The notes: a model not told the origin generated them from the letters alone. A stretch of 64,000 nt of DNA from DASVVT01 sp036386415 (GCA_036386415.1 DASVVT010000072.1:1-64000), one strand, 5' to 3'; counted from the first letter of the stretch, positions 32,993 to 42,816 are shown. Program-made: numbers and translations.

Positions 32993-34777
32993 TCATGGTG
33001 AAGACTCATTCGTGTTGACCCATGAAAGAATAATAGCGACGGGGCCTGAATTCGGGTCGGGCGGTGCGCCCGCCTTAATCCAGCGTGTGATCAGGCTCAG
33101 CTTATCGCGCGACATATCGCGCGTCACTTGCATATATCTGGGATCGCTCTTCGGAAGCATGAGCGCCTGCTGGATCGCCGACAGATTTTTCTTGACGTCA
33201 GCATAACTGGCAAGGTTAATACCGACGGCGGTCGTCATGTAAGGGTAGAGTTTCGCATACTGGGCGAAGATCGGCTGGACATCTTTCCACGTCGGCTGAT
33301 CCGGCTGCGGGTAGCTATTGAACACCAGCACACTAATGAAGTTCGACGGATCATGATTGTAATTAGCGGTCGCCGCGCGCGCCTCTAGTTGATACGCCAC
33401 CCCGTAGACCTGCCCGTCAATGAATTGTCTGGGATTGCCCGGATCGGATGCTTTCAAGGTGAAAGCGGCCTGACCGTTCTTATCAGTCACCACGCTGGAC
33501 GGGAAAGTCAGCGCCGTGGCCGGTGTTCCGGTCGGGATATTCTGCGGATTCGGCGGGCTTTGCATCTGGTCAACCGATGACGAATCCTGAACGAGGGTGA
33601 TCTTCTGTTTAGGCGCGCGCCGTCCGAACTGTGTGGCCGTCAAATTAACCTCCGCAGACTCGCCCGGATTTAATCTGAAGACGAAGCTATCAGCCCTCAG
33701 GTAGAGGCCGCTCGAATTCTCTTCAAGCAGCGGCTGGCTGATCGTTTCGTCCGCGTTTATTCGCACGATGCCCAGCGGCGTCTCGGCCAGTTGAGTAAGC
33801 TGCTCATTGGTGATTGGAAATTCCTGTATCCCGGCAGTCGTCTTATACCAGTTCGTTTCCTGATAATTAACTTTGCCGAGCAGGACAGGGGGCGCGTATG
33901 GAGGAAGGATGGCGAACCGTAAATCTCCAAGCGCAGGATTGACAGGCCCGCCGGGCGTGGTTGTCGAAATACTGTTACCAAGATCAAGGAGGACACGCAT
34001 GCGTTTCTCGTCAACCCTGCACGGAGCGAAAAACATGGGTGACGCGGGCGGCGCACCTTGCAGCACCATCGGCTGAAGATTCGGATCAGTGCTCGTCCCC
34101 GGCGCGCTCCGCAAGATACGGCCTAACACAAAATGTTTGGGCTCGCCTTTCGTGACCGGCCCAATCGTTCCGACGATTCTGCCGAGCGTAAAATTCGGAC
34201 TGCTCGAATTCATATTGATGCCGTCAAGGTTGAATTTGATGGAGAGCTGGTTCGAGCTCGCCTTCATCAGTTCTTTAAGAAACCGCGAATTTGAAACGTT
34301 GCTCCACTTCAGGGCTGTCAATACGGATTGATAGAAAGCGCCCATCGGGGCATCACCGCCACCCCCGCCCATCGCACGAAACCAGATATCGGAAAAAGCT
34401 GCGACTTCAAAGTCGCCGACGAACGAATCAGGCCCGGACGCCGAACCGAGCTGAACATGGAAGCCCCAGATTTCAGAGACCATCTGTTGCTCCGGGTCTA
34501 GGTCGACGAGCTTTGCGACCGCCGGTTGATCCGTGCCCTGTACCGGACTGCCGATCACACTGTCCTCCGAAGACTCCGTACATATCGTGCCGTCAGTGTA
34601 AACAACGCTCTGGACAGTACAGTTCAAGAATTGCCACTGGCCTGTGCCATTGGGATTCCAGCTTGGGTTGGGGTTGAAGACCTGTGGGTCATAATTCGAT
34701 GGAACGTTATTGACCGTCGAAGGATCGGCCCTGAAAGTTCCGGCGAAATGCAATCGGGGTACGTCCAGGTAACTCAT
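32993..34777 (-). CDS. VioB/RebD N-terminal-half homologue
   Basis: This 594-residue protein begins MSYLDVPRLHFAGTFRADPS, very like the start of VioB (which opens MSILDFPRIHFRGWARVNAP), and keeps the order of VioB segments: VVYTDGTICTESSED, FVGDFEVAAFSDIWFRA, SIKFNLDGINMNSSS, VGRIVGTIGP, and near the C-terminus PIFAQYAKLYPYMTTAVGIN, matching the middle of VioB. VioB then continues into its ferritin-like half, absent here but present as a separate gene at 2490-3968. AGGAGAAGAG precedes the ATG, which overlaps the DedA-like stop by four bases. The product class is inferred; no heme-binding proof. Confidence 0.75.
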   Translation of the reverse strand: MSYLDVPRLHFAGTFRADPSTVNNVPSNYDPQVFNPNPSWNPNGTGQWQFLNCTVQSVVYTDGTICTESSEDSVIGSPVQGTDQPAVAKLVDLDPEQQMVSEIWGFHVQLGSASGPDSFVGDFEVAAFSDIWFRAMGGGGGDAPMGAFYQSVLTALKWSNVSNSRFLKELMKASSNQLSIKFNLDGINMNSSSPNFTLGRIVGTIGPVTKGEPKHFVLGRILRSAPGTSTDPNLQPMVLQGAPPASPMFFAPCRVDEKRMRVLLDLGNSISTTTPGGPVNPALGDLRFAILPPYAPPVLLGKVNYQETNWYKTTAGIQEFPITNEQLTQLAETPLGIVRINADETISQPLLEENSSGLYLRADSFVFRLNPGESAEVNLTATQFGRRAPKQKITLVQDSSSVDQMQSPPNPQNIPTGTPATALTFPSSVVTDKNGQAAFTLKASDPGNPRQFIDGQVYGVAYQLEARAATANYNHDPSNFISVLVFNSYPQPDQPTWKDVQPIFAQYAKLYPYMTTAVGINLASYADVKKNLSAIQQALMLPKSDPRYMQVTRDMSRDKLSLITRWIKAGAPPDPNSGPVAIILSWVNTNESSP

Positions 34778-35445
34778 GGTCTCTTCTCCTTTATCAGACT
34801 GAAATGACTTCCTCTCCGGTTGAGGAGAGGCTCGACCAGGCGACCGATGAGCCAGAAGAAGCCCGCCATCAGAAGGACGAAACCGAACATCAGCGTCGTC
34901 TTCTGGAAGTTGGCGACCGCCGCTCCGGTCAGCGCATAGAGCAACGCGGGAGGCAGCGAACCGGCCAGTGCTGCCAGTGCCATTCGCCCCCACGAAAGTG
35001 TAGAAGCGCCCGCCATCATCGCCACTGTCTCGGCCAGCAGCGGCACGGGACGCGTCACGATGATCGCCAGTGCTCCCCATCTACGCAAAAGGTAGTCGGC
35101 GCGAGCACGCTCCTCCGGTGTCACAAGGCGCTCAAGCCAGCGCCCTCCACGCCTGCCGAGGAGGAAGCCAAACAGGGCTGCGCCCATACTTCCAACCAGT
35201 GAGAGAATTGTCCCGCCTACGACACCAAAGAGCGCGCCGTGGGCTACCATCACCAGGCTGGACGGAACCGGCAGCACCACATCGGCAATGAGCAGGCCGA
35301 CACCGACAGCCGCCGCTAAAACCCCGCCATGCTTCATCCAGGGCGTCGGGTCTGTCAGGAGAGGGACACCGAGCGCTTCCACAATGAAGAAGATAATCAG
35401 GAAGAAGGCGACGATTGTGCCCATGACTAGCCAGTAACGCTTCAT
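34774..35445 (-). CDS. DedA/VTT-domain membrane protein
   Basis: This 223-residue polytopic membrane protein belongs to the SNARE-associated/DedA family. VLPVPSSLVMVAHGALFG is the characteristic N-terminal re-entrant loop, and FLLGRRGGRWLERLV, then RWGALAIIVTRPVPLLAETV, the second half with its conserved Arg-Pro. About five to six hydrophobic segments. Members are proposed lipid scramblases or transporters. It is translationally coupled (ATGA) to the VioB-N-like gene downstream, an unusual pairing. Confidence 0.88.
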   Translation of the reverse strand: MKRYWLVMGTIVAFFLIIFFIVEALGVPLLTDPTPWMKHGGVLAAAVGVGLLIADVVLPVPSSLVMVAHGALFGVVGGTILSLVGSMGAALFGFLLGRRGGRWLERLVTPEERARADYLLRRWGALAIIVTRPVPLLAETVAMMAGASTLSWGRMALAALAGSLPPALLYALTGAAVANFQKTTLMFGFVLLMAGFFWLIGRLVEPLLNRRGSHFSLIKEKRP

Positions 35446-35514
35446 CTTCTTATCCCTCTAGTGGGCAGCTAAATATTTCAGTCAACTAAACGATTCAACT
35501 TGCTGCGGCCACTT

Positions 35515-38352
35515 CTACTTCCGCAGCAGGTTGAAGAGTTCGAGTGTCATCCCGAAGACGACCGCGCGTCCCGGTGCCGGGGCGGTCTGAAAGTGCTCGA
35601 AGTACAAGCGGTCGGTCAGATTCTCTACCCCGAAGGTAAACGAGGCCCTGTGATTTTCCTTCACGTAGGTGTATCCCATGCGGAGGGTGTGAACGGCAAA
35701 TGAATTGAGACTCGCCAGCGAGCCATACTGAGTTGAGATCGTGGTCGTCAAATCGAGCGGGTCAACTCGCCTGACGCGCGATTGATAGCGCACCTCGTAC
35801 TCGCCGAACCAGCGTCGCTTGGGGCTATCGTAGCGAACGCCGTTGATGGCGCGAAACGGCGTGATGCCGGATAAAGGCGCGTCTTCTGTTGAGCCGTGCA
35901 AGGGCACGGGCGTGTCCGTTCGATTATAGAAGAGGCGGATCAGGTTGAGAGTATCCTCGTCGGGAGTCAGGTTTGACCCTTTCAACCAGCCGAGCGTCCC
36001 CGTTGGTGACATCACACCCCATCGGCCGAGCGGCACACTGATCTCATAGGCGGCCTCTAAGCCACGTATGCGCGCTCTGGCCGTATTCGTCCGCTGCACA
36101 TAGAGCACACCGTGGAACGGGAAGAAAGGAGAGATGGGATGTAGCCCACGGCTCGGATCGGCTGGCACAAACAGTGGGTCTGCGAAGACCGAGCGAATAA
36201 AGTCTTCAAGGTTGTTGTTGAAATAACCGAATGAAGCATTCCACCCGGAGCGTTGAAGATGGACGCCGAGTTCATAGGTCTGACCCCGTTCAGGCTTGAG
36301 AGCGGTGTTCGGAATTACGAGCACGCTGAAGGTCGGATCACCAAAATCGCGCAGCAGGTAGCGCTCCGTAATGCCTGGCTCGCGGTAGCTGTTGCCCCAG
36401 CGAAAATAGGGATTAAGGCCGCCGGGAAGGCGCAAAACGACCCCCGCATTGCCGGTGATGACGGTTCGATTGGTGGCGACTGTGCCCGTACCGTTGATGA
36501 GAGCGACAATGCCGCTCGTTCCTCCCGCATTGATCGGGCCGGGAGAGGCCATCAGTCCTTCGAGTGATGCATCCAAAATGGCCGATTCAACTCCGAGCGG
36601 AAATCCGCGCGTCGCTCGCGCCTCGGTCTTCCAATTATCAAGGCGCAGCCCCCCTGTGAGTCGCAGCCAACTGGCGGGCTCGTACTCAAAAAGATTGAAC
36701 CAGCCCCAGTTCCGATAGACGGCGTCCGGGTTGCTGGCGCGGCCTGTGATAACGCTCAGCGGCGCTTGCAGGTTGCCCGGCGCGAACTCAACGCGCGAAA
36801 ACTGGTCAGCCGAAGAATCGCGCAAGTATCCGATGCCGGTCGTGATTAATGTCCCGACGAACGGGGCGAAAGTGGCCTGGAGGTCAAACGCACTGGTGGT
36901 GACGGAGTTTTTGTTATCCGTAAAACTGGTGTCCGTGAAGGTTGAAGGAGCGCCGGTGAGAACTGCAAGCGGGTTCTGCGGATCAAGCGGGTTGGGCACG
37001 AATCTCCAACTGCTCCCCGGATTGATCGGTGAGGTAAGCGTGTCGTCCGGGAACGAATATTTCTGCCAGTAGAAACTGGCAGCCAGACGCGGCAGCCACC
37101 CTGTGAACTCGCGGCCCTCGTATCTCAGCCCATACTTGTCCAGCCGCCTGAAGCCGTTAAATTGTGTCCGTTGATCGTATGGCGGCGTAATAAAAGAGAA
37201 GCCCAAACTTTTGTGCTGGCTGTTCAATTGACGATATCGAAGGCTCTGGTTATCGCCGGGAAAGAGCCAGAGGTCCAACTGGTCGTTGAAGCCGTGAGCC
37301 TGGCCGTTTGGTATCTCTGCGCCCGCAGGCAAGCTCCAGACGGCGTAGGTGCGCGCGACGCTGTTGCCACTCTTGTTTCCCATCTCAGCAGCAAAACTTC
37401 CCAGCCGTACAACCTCTTCGAGTGAGATGGCTCGATTGCCGGAATGGTAATTACCGCTCCGAAAGAGCGAGCCGCTCAGACGCAAGGCAGCAGACGGGCT
37501 GCTCCAATTGATGGTCGCTGCGCCGCGACGGAAAAGACCGTTGGTGTGCAGGTCGCCGTCAAATCTGATGCCCAGGTATTGCGTACCGGCAACTCGCACA
37601 GGGCTCGTCGTAATCAGGTTGATGATTCCGCCCAACGCATCCGAACCGTAAAGGCTCGACCCCGCGCCGCTGAGGACTTCGACTGCTTCCAACTGCGTCA
37701 CGTCAATGACGCTGGGCGACACGCCTGTGGTCGGGTCGCTGCGCACATTGTTGAGGCGCTCACCATCGAGGATGATGAGGAGCCTGTTTGAAGCCAGGCC
37801 GCGCAAGCGTGGGCGCTCCAGGGCAGGATTGGCGATAATGGGCGTCAGGTTCGGTGCTCTCTCTACGGCCCGCAGCGTGGACTGTGGACGACGCTCTTCG
37901 ATCTGCAACTTGTCCGTGATAGAGATCGTCTGTGGCAGCTCCGCCGTGACACGTGCGCTGCCCTTCCCGGCTGTCACCGTGACGCTACTTTCAACGATGC
38001 CGGGCATGAGCAAAAAGTCTTCTATGACTGGTCTCTCACTACTACTACTACTACTGCGCAACGTGACGCTCCGCGAGGCGGTGGCGAAGCCCTCGCCGCG
38101 TGCAGAAAGCCGGTACGAGCCGAGTTGCAGTCCGGTCAATTCATATTTGCCGGATGCGTCCGTCGTTGCCGTCAAAGTCCGTCCGCTGGCGATACTCAGT
38201 GCTGTCACTTCTGCGCCCGCGACGCGCGCTCCGTCCTGATCCGTGACCGTCCCAACAAGCGCAGCAGCGCCTGATTGTGCCGCAAGGCTTGTTGCGCAGA
38301 GCAATAGTAGGCCAACCAAAACTGTGACCAGACAGATGAGAAAGCGAGCCAT
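35515..38352 (-). CDS. TonB-dependent receptor with CarboxypepD_reg domain
   Basis: This 945-residue outer-membrane receptor starts with a signal peptide (LICLVTVLVGLLLLCATSLA), then a CarboxypepD_reg-like beta-sandwich (ALVGTVTDQDGARVAGAEVT, about residues 31-110), a Ser-run encoded by an AGT microsatellite (residues 99-104), then the plug (GLASNRLLIILDGERLNNVR; VEVLSGAGSSLYGSDALGG) and a beta-barrel ending GVENLTDRLYFEHFQTAP and FGMTLELFNLLRK with a terminal aromatic pattern. It imports a large or metal-bound ligand using TonB energy; the ligand is unknown. A palindrome lies 46 bases upstream of the start. Confidence 0.93.
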   Translation of the reverse strand: MARFLICLVTVLVGLLLLCATSLAAQSGAAALVGTVTDQDGARVAGAEVTALSIASGRTLTATTDASGKYELTGLQLGSYRLSARGEGFATASRSVTLRSSSSSSERPVIEDFLLMPGIVESSVTVTAGKGSARVTAELPQTISITDKLQIEERRPQSTLRAVERAPNLTPIIANPALERPRLRGLASNRLLIILDGERLNNVRSDPTTGVSPSVIDVTQLEAVEVLSGAGSSLYGSDALGGIINLITTSPVRVAGTQYLGIRFDGDLHTNGLFRRGAATINWSSPSAALRLSGSLFRSGNYHSGNRAISLEEVVRLGSFAAEMGNKSGNSVARTYAVWSLPAGAEIPNGQAHGFNDQLDLWLFPGDNQSLRYRQLNSQHKSLGFSFITPPYDQRTQFNGFRRLDKYGLRYEGREFTGWLPRLAASFYWQKYSFPDDTLTSPINPGSSWRFVPNPLDPQNPLAVLTGAPSTFTDTSFTDNKNSVTTSAFDLQATFAPFVGTLITTGIGYLRDSSADQFSRVEFAPGNLQAPLSVITGRASNPDAVYRNWGWFNLFEYEPASWLRLTGGLRLDNWKTEARATRGFPLGVESAILDASLEGLMASPGPINAGGTSGIVALINGTGTVATNRTVITGNAGVVLRLPGGLNPYFRWGNSYREPGITERYLLRDFGDPTFSVLVIPNTALKPERGQTYELGVHLQRSGWNASFGYFNNNLEDFIRSVFADPLFVPADPSRGLHPISPFFPFHGVLYVQRTNTARARIRGLEAAYEISVPLGRWGVMSPTGTLGWLKGSNLTPDEDTLNLIRLFYNRTDTPVPLHGSTEDAPLSGITPFRAINGVRYDSPKRRWFGEYEVRYQSRVRRVDPLDLTTTISTQYGSLASLNSFAVHTLRMGYTYVKENHRASFTFGVENLTDRLYFEHFQTAPAPGRAVVFGMTLELFNLLRK

Positions 38353-38782
38353 ATCCTGTTACTCTGAGATTGATTCCCCCCTCGCGGGCTGAATTATTTA
38401 CCCAACACGATTGGGTAATTGATAATCTTGCGAGAAGACATCCGGCTTCGGAAGGCTAACGTACTTCGAGTTAGAACTTCGGAAGGGCGGAGTATAGTCC
38501 GAAGACCTGTCCGACGACAATACTAAAATCATGTGCGAAACAGCCTTGCCGCACTCGTCACCGGGTGTCTGATTTTCGACTGGTCGGAATGCTGGAATAT
38601 ACTCTGAGACAGGGTGTCAGTAGCGGTGTGCAGTAGTCGTATCTTACTGGTATAAAAATGGTGAGAGAGAAAATTTTTTAACGCCCGGTTCTGGAGCGTA
38701 TCATTCAGATGCTAGTAATATTTTTAGATTCCTTCGTCTTAACCATGCGATTGAAATCATGAGTAGGAAATGAGGAAAAGTC
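38353..38782. other. Divergent intergenic region upstream of the TonB receptor and HAD gene
   Basis: No gene. It holds the palindrome at 38398-38418 and an AT-rich stretch with TATAAA near 38650-38655 that could be a minus-10 box for the HAD gene. Confidence 0.4.
38398..38418. promoter_or_regulatory. Candidate operator palindrome
   Basis: TTACCCAA, a CACGA spacer and TTGGGTAA form a perfect eight-base inverted repeat 46 bases before the TonB receptor start. It is likely to bind a dimeric regulator of the receptor gene. The regulator is not identified. Confidence 0.4.
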
Positions 38783-39598
38783 TTGAATGCTGTATTGGTG
38801 TTTGACGCTGATAACACTCTATGGGACACAAATGCAGTCTTTCACCGTGCGCAACTCGATTTGTTGCGCGTCTTTATGAAAGCCGGATACATCTCTGATG
38901 AAGAGTCGCAGTTTGAAATTTTAAGGACAGTTGATCGAGAACTGAGCAGTCAATTAGGCCGTTTTGAGTATGACTTCGGATTACTATCGGCGGCCATGGC
39001 ACACCACTGTTCAGGCGCGTCAACAATAGAAGAGGCAGTTTCCAGGGCTATTCATCGGAGAAGCGAAAATTTAGATTCGGAGCTCATAGCGTTGATTGAG
39101 GAAGGCTACCACACGTTTGAGGTGGGATTACGTAGAGTCCCGGATTTATACCCTGATACTGCGTCTGTGCTCTCCTCCATCCGTGCCTCCCGCTCGCCTG
39201 ATCTTCATTTAGTTACCATCCTCTTCTCAGAGGGTAATCCTGCGCGACTGGAACACATTCTACAAGCGCATGAGATCAGAAAGCGCTCTATTTTTGACGA
39301 GATCATCATCGGCACCAAGAGTGTAGAGGCGTTTCAGGCCACGAAGCTGACCGGACTAAAGCACCTGCCTGAACGACAAGATCATGCAGAGACGCTCTTT
39401 GTGATGACGGGCGACTCTTTACTACGCGACATAAAATATGGAAATCAAGCAGGTTTCGTCACCATCTACAAGCCAACAAATTTCTTAGGACAAGAAACGC
39501 CGTGTGAAAAAGACGAACAGCCCGACATGGTCATTAGTTCTTTAAGCGAGCTGCCCTCAATACTGAAGGATATGGGTATCCCCGTTAATCCTCATTAA
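38783..39598 (+). CDS. HAD-superfamily hydrolase
   Basis: This 271-residue protein has the HAD motif I VFDADNTLWDTN with nucleophile D8 and acid D10, motif II near LVTILFSEGN, and a motif IV of VMTGDSLLRDIKYGNQAGF. It should be a phosphatase or phosphotransferase with an alpha-helical cap (residues 20-120). The start is TTG 38783, supported by TGAGGA upstream. Substrate unknown. Divergent from the TonB receptor. Confidence 0.8.
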   Translation: MNAVLVFDADNTLWDTNAVFHRAQLDLLRVFMKAGYISDEESQFEILRTVDRELSSQLGRFEYDFGLLSAAMAHHCSGASTIEEAVSRAIHRRSENLDSELIALIEEGYHTFEVGLRRVPDLYPDTASVLSSIRASRSPDLHLVTILFSEGNPARLEHILQAHEIRKRSIFDEIIIGTKSVEAFQATKLTGLKHLPERQDHAETLFVMTGDSLLRDIKYGNQAGFVTIYKPTNFLGQETPCEKDEQPDMVISSLSELPSILKDMGIPVNPH

Positions 39599-40323
39599 AT
39601 TGGCGGGCAGGCCTCCGAATTAGCGGGCAAGAGGATATTGTCGGGCAAAGCCAAGGTGCGCTGTCATAACATCTGTTGCCTCATTCATAGTATGTACGAG
39701 TTGAATCTAAAGCCTAAATTTTGGAGTGTGGCCGCATAGAGGAAAAGGCAGAGACGAGAAAGCCCCGCCTGTTACGGCGGGGCTTTCTTTTGTTTGGGGA
39801 CAAGGAGAGTGCGCGCGTTCATCCTTGTCAGCCGTTGCGATGGCCGTTTCATGCACCGCAAGCCCAGAGTTTCCCTTTAGCCCGTTCTGAACTCCGGCAC
39901 AATGGGTGGGGCTACCACCCGTGTAGGCTATCTGCTTGGCACGGGCTTATTCAAAAGTTTGGTCAACATAGCAACCTCCCTTTCAGTTTCGTTATACGAT
40001 ACGAAGCAACTTAGGTTCTATGAATTGTTGGGCAACCTCAGATTCCGTTGGGCAAAGCCCTATCAATCTGGCAAGCTGACCATATGCCGTCAATTTGACG
40101 CTCTCACTCTCTCAACCTGACCGGTCAGTCTTCTCGCGTTCCGGCGGTATCCCCAAAATACGCAGGAATTTAGGCGATTCTGTGCTGCTTCGCTTGCGGC
40201 ACGGGGGTTGCCATTCCACCTTGAGCGCAGGCCCGAGGCTTTTCTCCTGCGCGAGCGCAAGCCCCAAAGAACCTTACAAACCGATCAACACCCGACCAAG
40301 GATTCGCTAGAGAGACAACCTCT
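39599..40323. other. Long leader-like intergenic region before the GGDEF-EAL gene
   Basis: No convincing gene. It contains the strong terminator at 39758-39791 and several short hairpins (for example GGGC-AAA-GCCC near 40050). The 500 bases after the terminator look like a long leader of the GGDEF-EAL gene, but I do not recognise a riboswitch class. Confidence 0.4.
39758..39791 (+). terminator. Strong Rho-independent terminator
   Basis: GAAAGCCCCGCC at 39758-39769 pairs perfectly with 39776-39787 around TGTTAC; TTTT follows. It most likely ends the HAD transcript, although it lies 160 bases past the stop. Confidence 0.92.
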
Positions 40324-42816
40324 GTGGAAGCTGTGGGCAAACAACGCTACGCACCAACGTACCAGTGGTCGATCATCGCCATTGGCGCAGCCATCGCTGT
40401 CTTCTCTATCTCCCGTCTCTCCTTCGATCAATTCAACGTTCGTTTCTGCATCCTCGCTCTCATCACGATTGGCATCGGCTCGCGCATTACCATTCAGATT
40501 CCGCGCGTCGAAGGCCACATCTCTGTCTCCGATACCTTCGTCTTTCTCGCGATCCTGCTCTTCGGCGGCGAGGCGGCTATCCTGCTGGCGGCGGCTGAAG
40601 CGCTCTGCTCCAGCCCACGCTTCAGCAAGAAGAAGATCACCTTCTTATTCAACTCAGCCGTCATGGCCTGCTCCACGTTTATCACCATCTGGACGCTGCG
40701 CCTCGCGTTCGGGTCGATCATGGATATACACGGTAACTATTCCGCCCCATACATCATAGGCATCTGTGTGATGGCGATGGTGCAATACGTGACCAACTCC
40801 GGCATGATCTCCATCGGCGCAGCGCTCAAGACGAACCAACCGCTCTGGCTCACCTGGCGAAAGCATTTCCTCTGGACTTCGATCACCTATTTCGCGGGAG
40901 CCAGCGCCGCAGCCATCATCGCCAAGCTCATCGACACGGTCGGCTTCTACGCTTTCATCGCCACCACCCCGATCATCGCCATCGTCTATTTCACCTACTG
41001 GACTTATCTGAAAAATGTCGAGGCCTCGAAAGCGCAGGCCGAGCAGGCGGAGCGCCACATGGCAGCGCTCAGAGAGAGCGAAGAACGCTTCCGCAGCGCC
41101 TTCGACCATGCCGCCGGAATGGCTATCGTCGCGTCTGACGGCCACTGGATCAGGGTCAATCGCTCTTTGTGCGAGATGGTCGGTTATTCCGAGCAGGAGC
41201 TGCTCGCCACACACTTTCAGGCCATCACCCACGAAAACGATCTCAGCAATATGATGTCTGAGATCAACAAGCTGCTGACGGGACAGACCAAAACTTTTCA
41301 GATGGAGCAGCGGTACATACACAAGCAGGGACATGCCGTGTGGATCCTTTTGAGTGTGACCCTGGTGCGCGACTCCGAGGCCGCTTCCGTCCACCTCATT
41401 TTCCAGATTCAGGACATCACAGACCGCAAGCGCGCCGAAGAGCGGCTGCTGCACGACGCTTTTCATGATGCGCTGACGGGGCTGCCCAACCGCGCTCTCT
41501 TCATAGACCACCTGAAACTTTCCGTCGAACGCGCCAAGCGGCGGCAGGACAGACAGTTCGCCGTTCTCTTCCTCGATTTTGATCGCTTCAAGATCATCAA
41601 CGACAGTCTCGGCCACATGGTCGGAGACCAGCTTCTGGTCGGCATCGCACGCCGTCTGGAAGCCTGCCTGCGCCCCGGCGACACGGTTGCGCGCCTCGGC
41701 GGCGACGAGTTCACGGTTCTCCTCGAAGACCTCAACGACACGAATGAGGCCGTCGAAGTGGCCGAGCGGCTTCAGCAGACCCTCTCGCTGCCCTTCAATC
41801 TACAGGGCAGCGAAGTCTTCACCACGGTCAGCATCGGGATCGCTCTCTCCACCATCGGATATGATTATGCGGAGGAAGTTCTGCGCGATGCTGACACGGC
41901 GATGTATCGTGCCAAGCTCAACGGCAAAGCGCGTCACGAGTTGTTCGACAAGGCCATGCACGCTTCGGCCATGACGCTGCTTCAGCTCGAAACCGATTTG
42001 CGGCGTGCCATCGAGCGTAAAGAGTTCGTCCTTCATTACCAGCCCATCGTCGCGTTCGAAACAGGCGTTATTCGCGGCTTCGAGGCGCTGGTACGCTGGC
42101 AGCACCCCGAACGCGGCTTCATCTCTCCCGGCGATTTCATCCCGATTGCCGAAGAGACCGGCCTCATCATCCCCATCGGACAATGGGTCTTGGAACAGGC
42201 TTGCCGCCAGATTCGCAAGTGGCAGGAGCAGTATCCGCAGCATCCGCCTTTGCAGATCAGCGTCAACCTTTCCGGCAAGCAGTTCACGCAGCCCAACTTG
42301 ATCGACCAGATCAGGCGCGTCCTGCGTGAAACCGGAATTGACCCGCGCAGCCTCAAGCTTGAGATCACCGAGAGCATGATGATGGAGAACATAGACACGG
42401 CCATCAACATGCTTGAGCAGCTTCGCATGCTCGGCATCGAGCTCAGCATGGACGACTTCGGCACGGGCTACTCTTCACTGAGCTACCTGCACCGCTTCCC
42501 CATCTCGACCCTGAAGATCGACCGTTCCTTCGTCGGTCGCATGACGGATAACAACGAGAACTCGGAGATCGTGCGCACCATCGTCATGCTGGCGCGCAAT
42601 CTGGATATGAACATCGTCGCCGAAGGAGTCGAGACCGAAAGCCAGATCGCCCTGCTCCGCTCGCTTGAATGTGAATACGGACAGGGCTACTTCTTCTCCA
42701 AGCCTGTGGCTGCCGAAGGAGCGGCAAGCCTTCTCTCCGCCAACCATATTTACCAGATGACGCTTCCAACTCCCCTCGACAGCTATATACAGCACGAGAG
42801 CGTATTGGCTGCATAA
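40324..42816 (+). CDS. Membrane PAS-GGDEF-EAL cyclic-di-GMP enzyme
   Basis: This 830-residue protein has an N-terminal membrane sensor of about seven segments (residues 10-235), a short coiled coil, a PAS domain (EERFRSAFDHAAGMAIVASD, about residues 253-368), then GGDEF and EAL. The cyclase motif RLGGDEF (about 457-463) is intact, and the phosphodiesterase motifs GFEALVRW, EITESM, MDDFGTGYSSLSYL and VAEGVETE are all present, so it could make or break c-di-GMP. It starts at GTG 40324. The N-terminal part resembles MASE-type sensors. Regulated by an unknown small ligand via PAS/MASE. Confidence 0.93.
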   Translation: MEAVGKQRYAPTYQWSIIAIGAAIAVFSISRLSFDQFNVRFCILALITIGIGSRITIQIPRVEGHISVSDTFVFLAILLFGGEAAILLAAAEALCSSPRFSKKKITFLFNSAVMACSTFITIWTLRLAFGSIMDIHGNYSAPYIIGICVMAMVQYVTNSGMISIGAALKTNQPLWLTWRKHFLWTSITYFAGASAAAIIAKLIDTVGFYAFIATTPIIAIVYFTYWTYLKNVEASKAQAEQAERHMAALRESEERFRSAFDHAAGMAIVASDGHWIRVNRSLCEMVGYSEQELLATHFQAITHENDLSNMMSEINKLLTGQTKTFQMEQRYIHKQGHAVWILLSVTLVRDSEAASVHLIFQIQDITDRKRAEERLLHDAFHDALTGLPNRALFIDHLKLSVERAKRRQDRQFAVLFLDFDRFKIINDSLGHMVGDQLLVGIARRLEACLRPGDTVARLGGDEFTVLLEDLNDTNEAVEVAERLQQTLSLPFNLQGSEVFTTVSIGIALSTIGYDYAEEVLRDADTAMYRAKLNGKARHELFDKAMHASAMTLLQLETDLRRAIERKEFVLHYQPIVAFETGVIRGFEALVRWQHPERGFISPGDFIPIAEETGLIIPIGQWVLEQACRQIRKWQEQYPQHPPLQISVNLSGKQFTQPNLIDQIRRVLRETGIDPRSLKLEITESMMMENIDTAINMLEQLRMLGIELSMDDFGTGYSSLSYLHRFPISTLKIDRSFVGRMTDNNENSEIVRTIVMLARNLDMNIVAEGVETESQIALLRSLECEYGQGYFFSKPVAAEGAASLLSANHIYQMTLPTPLDSYIQHESVLAA

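Noticed and set aside
34778..35080. N-terminal extension of the VioB-N-like protein
   Set aside because: The added 101 residues lie inside the DedA-like gene in another frame; the internal ATG has a ribosome site and matches the VioB start.
38037..38057. Phase-variable repeat (ACT)n in the TonB receptor
   Set aside because: It is a trinucleotide tract in frame encoding Ser; length changes would not shift the frame, so no on/off switching is expected.
40030..40085. Possible c-di-GMP (GEMM) riboswitch before the GGDEF-EAL gene
   Set aside because: GGGCAAAGCC resembles part of the consensus, but the GACGCAAAGCC strand and the GNRA-capped helix cannot be placed; the fold is a simple hairpin.
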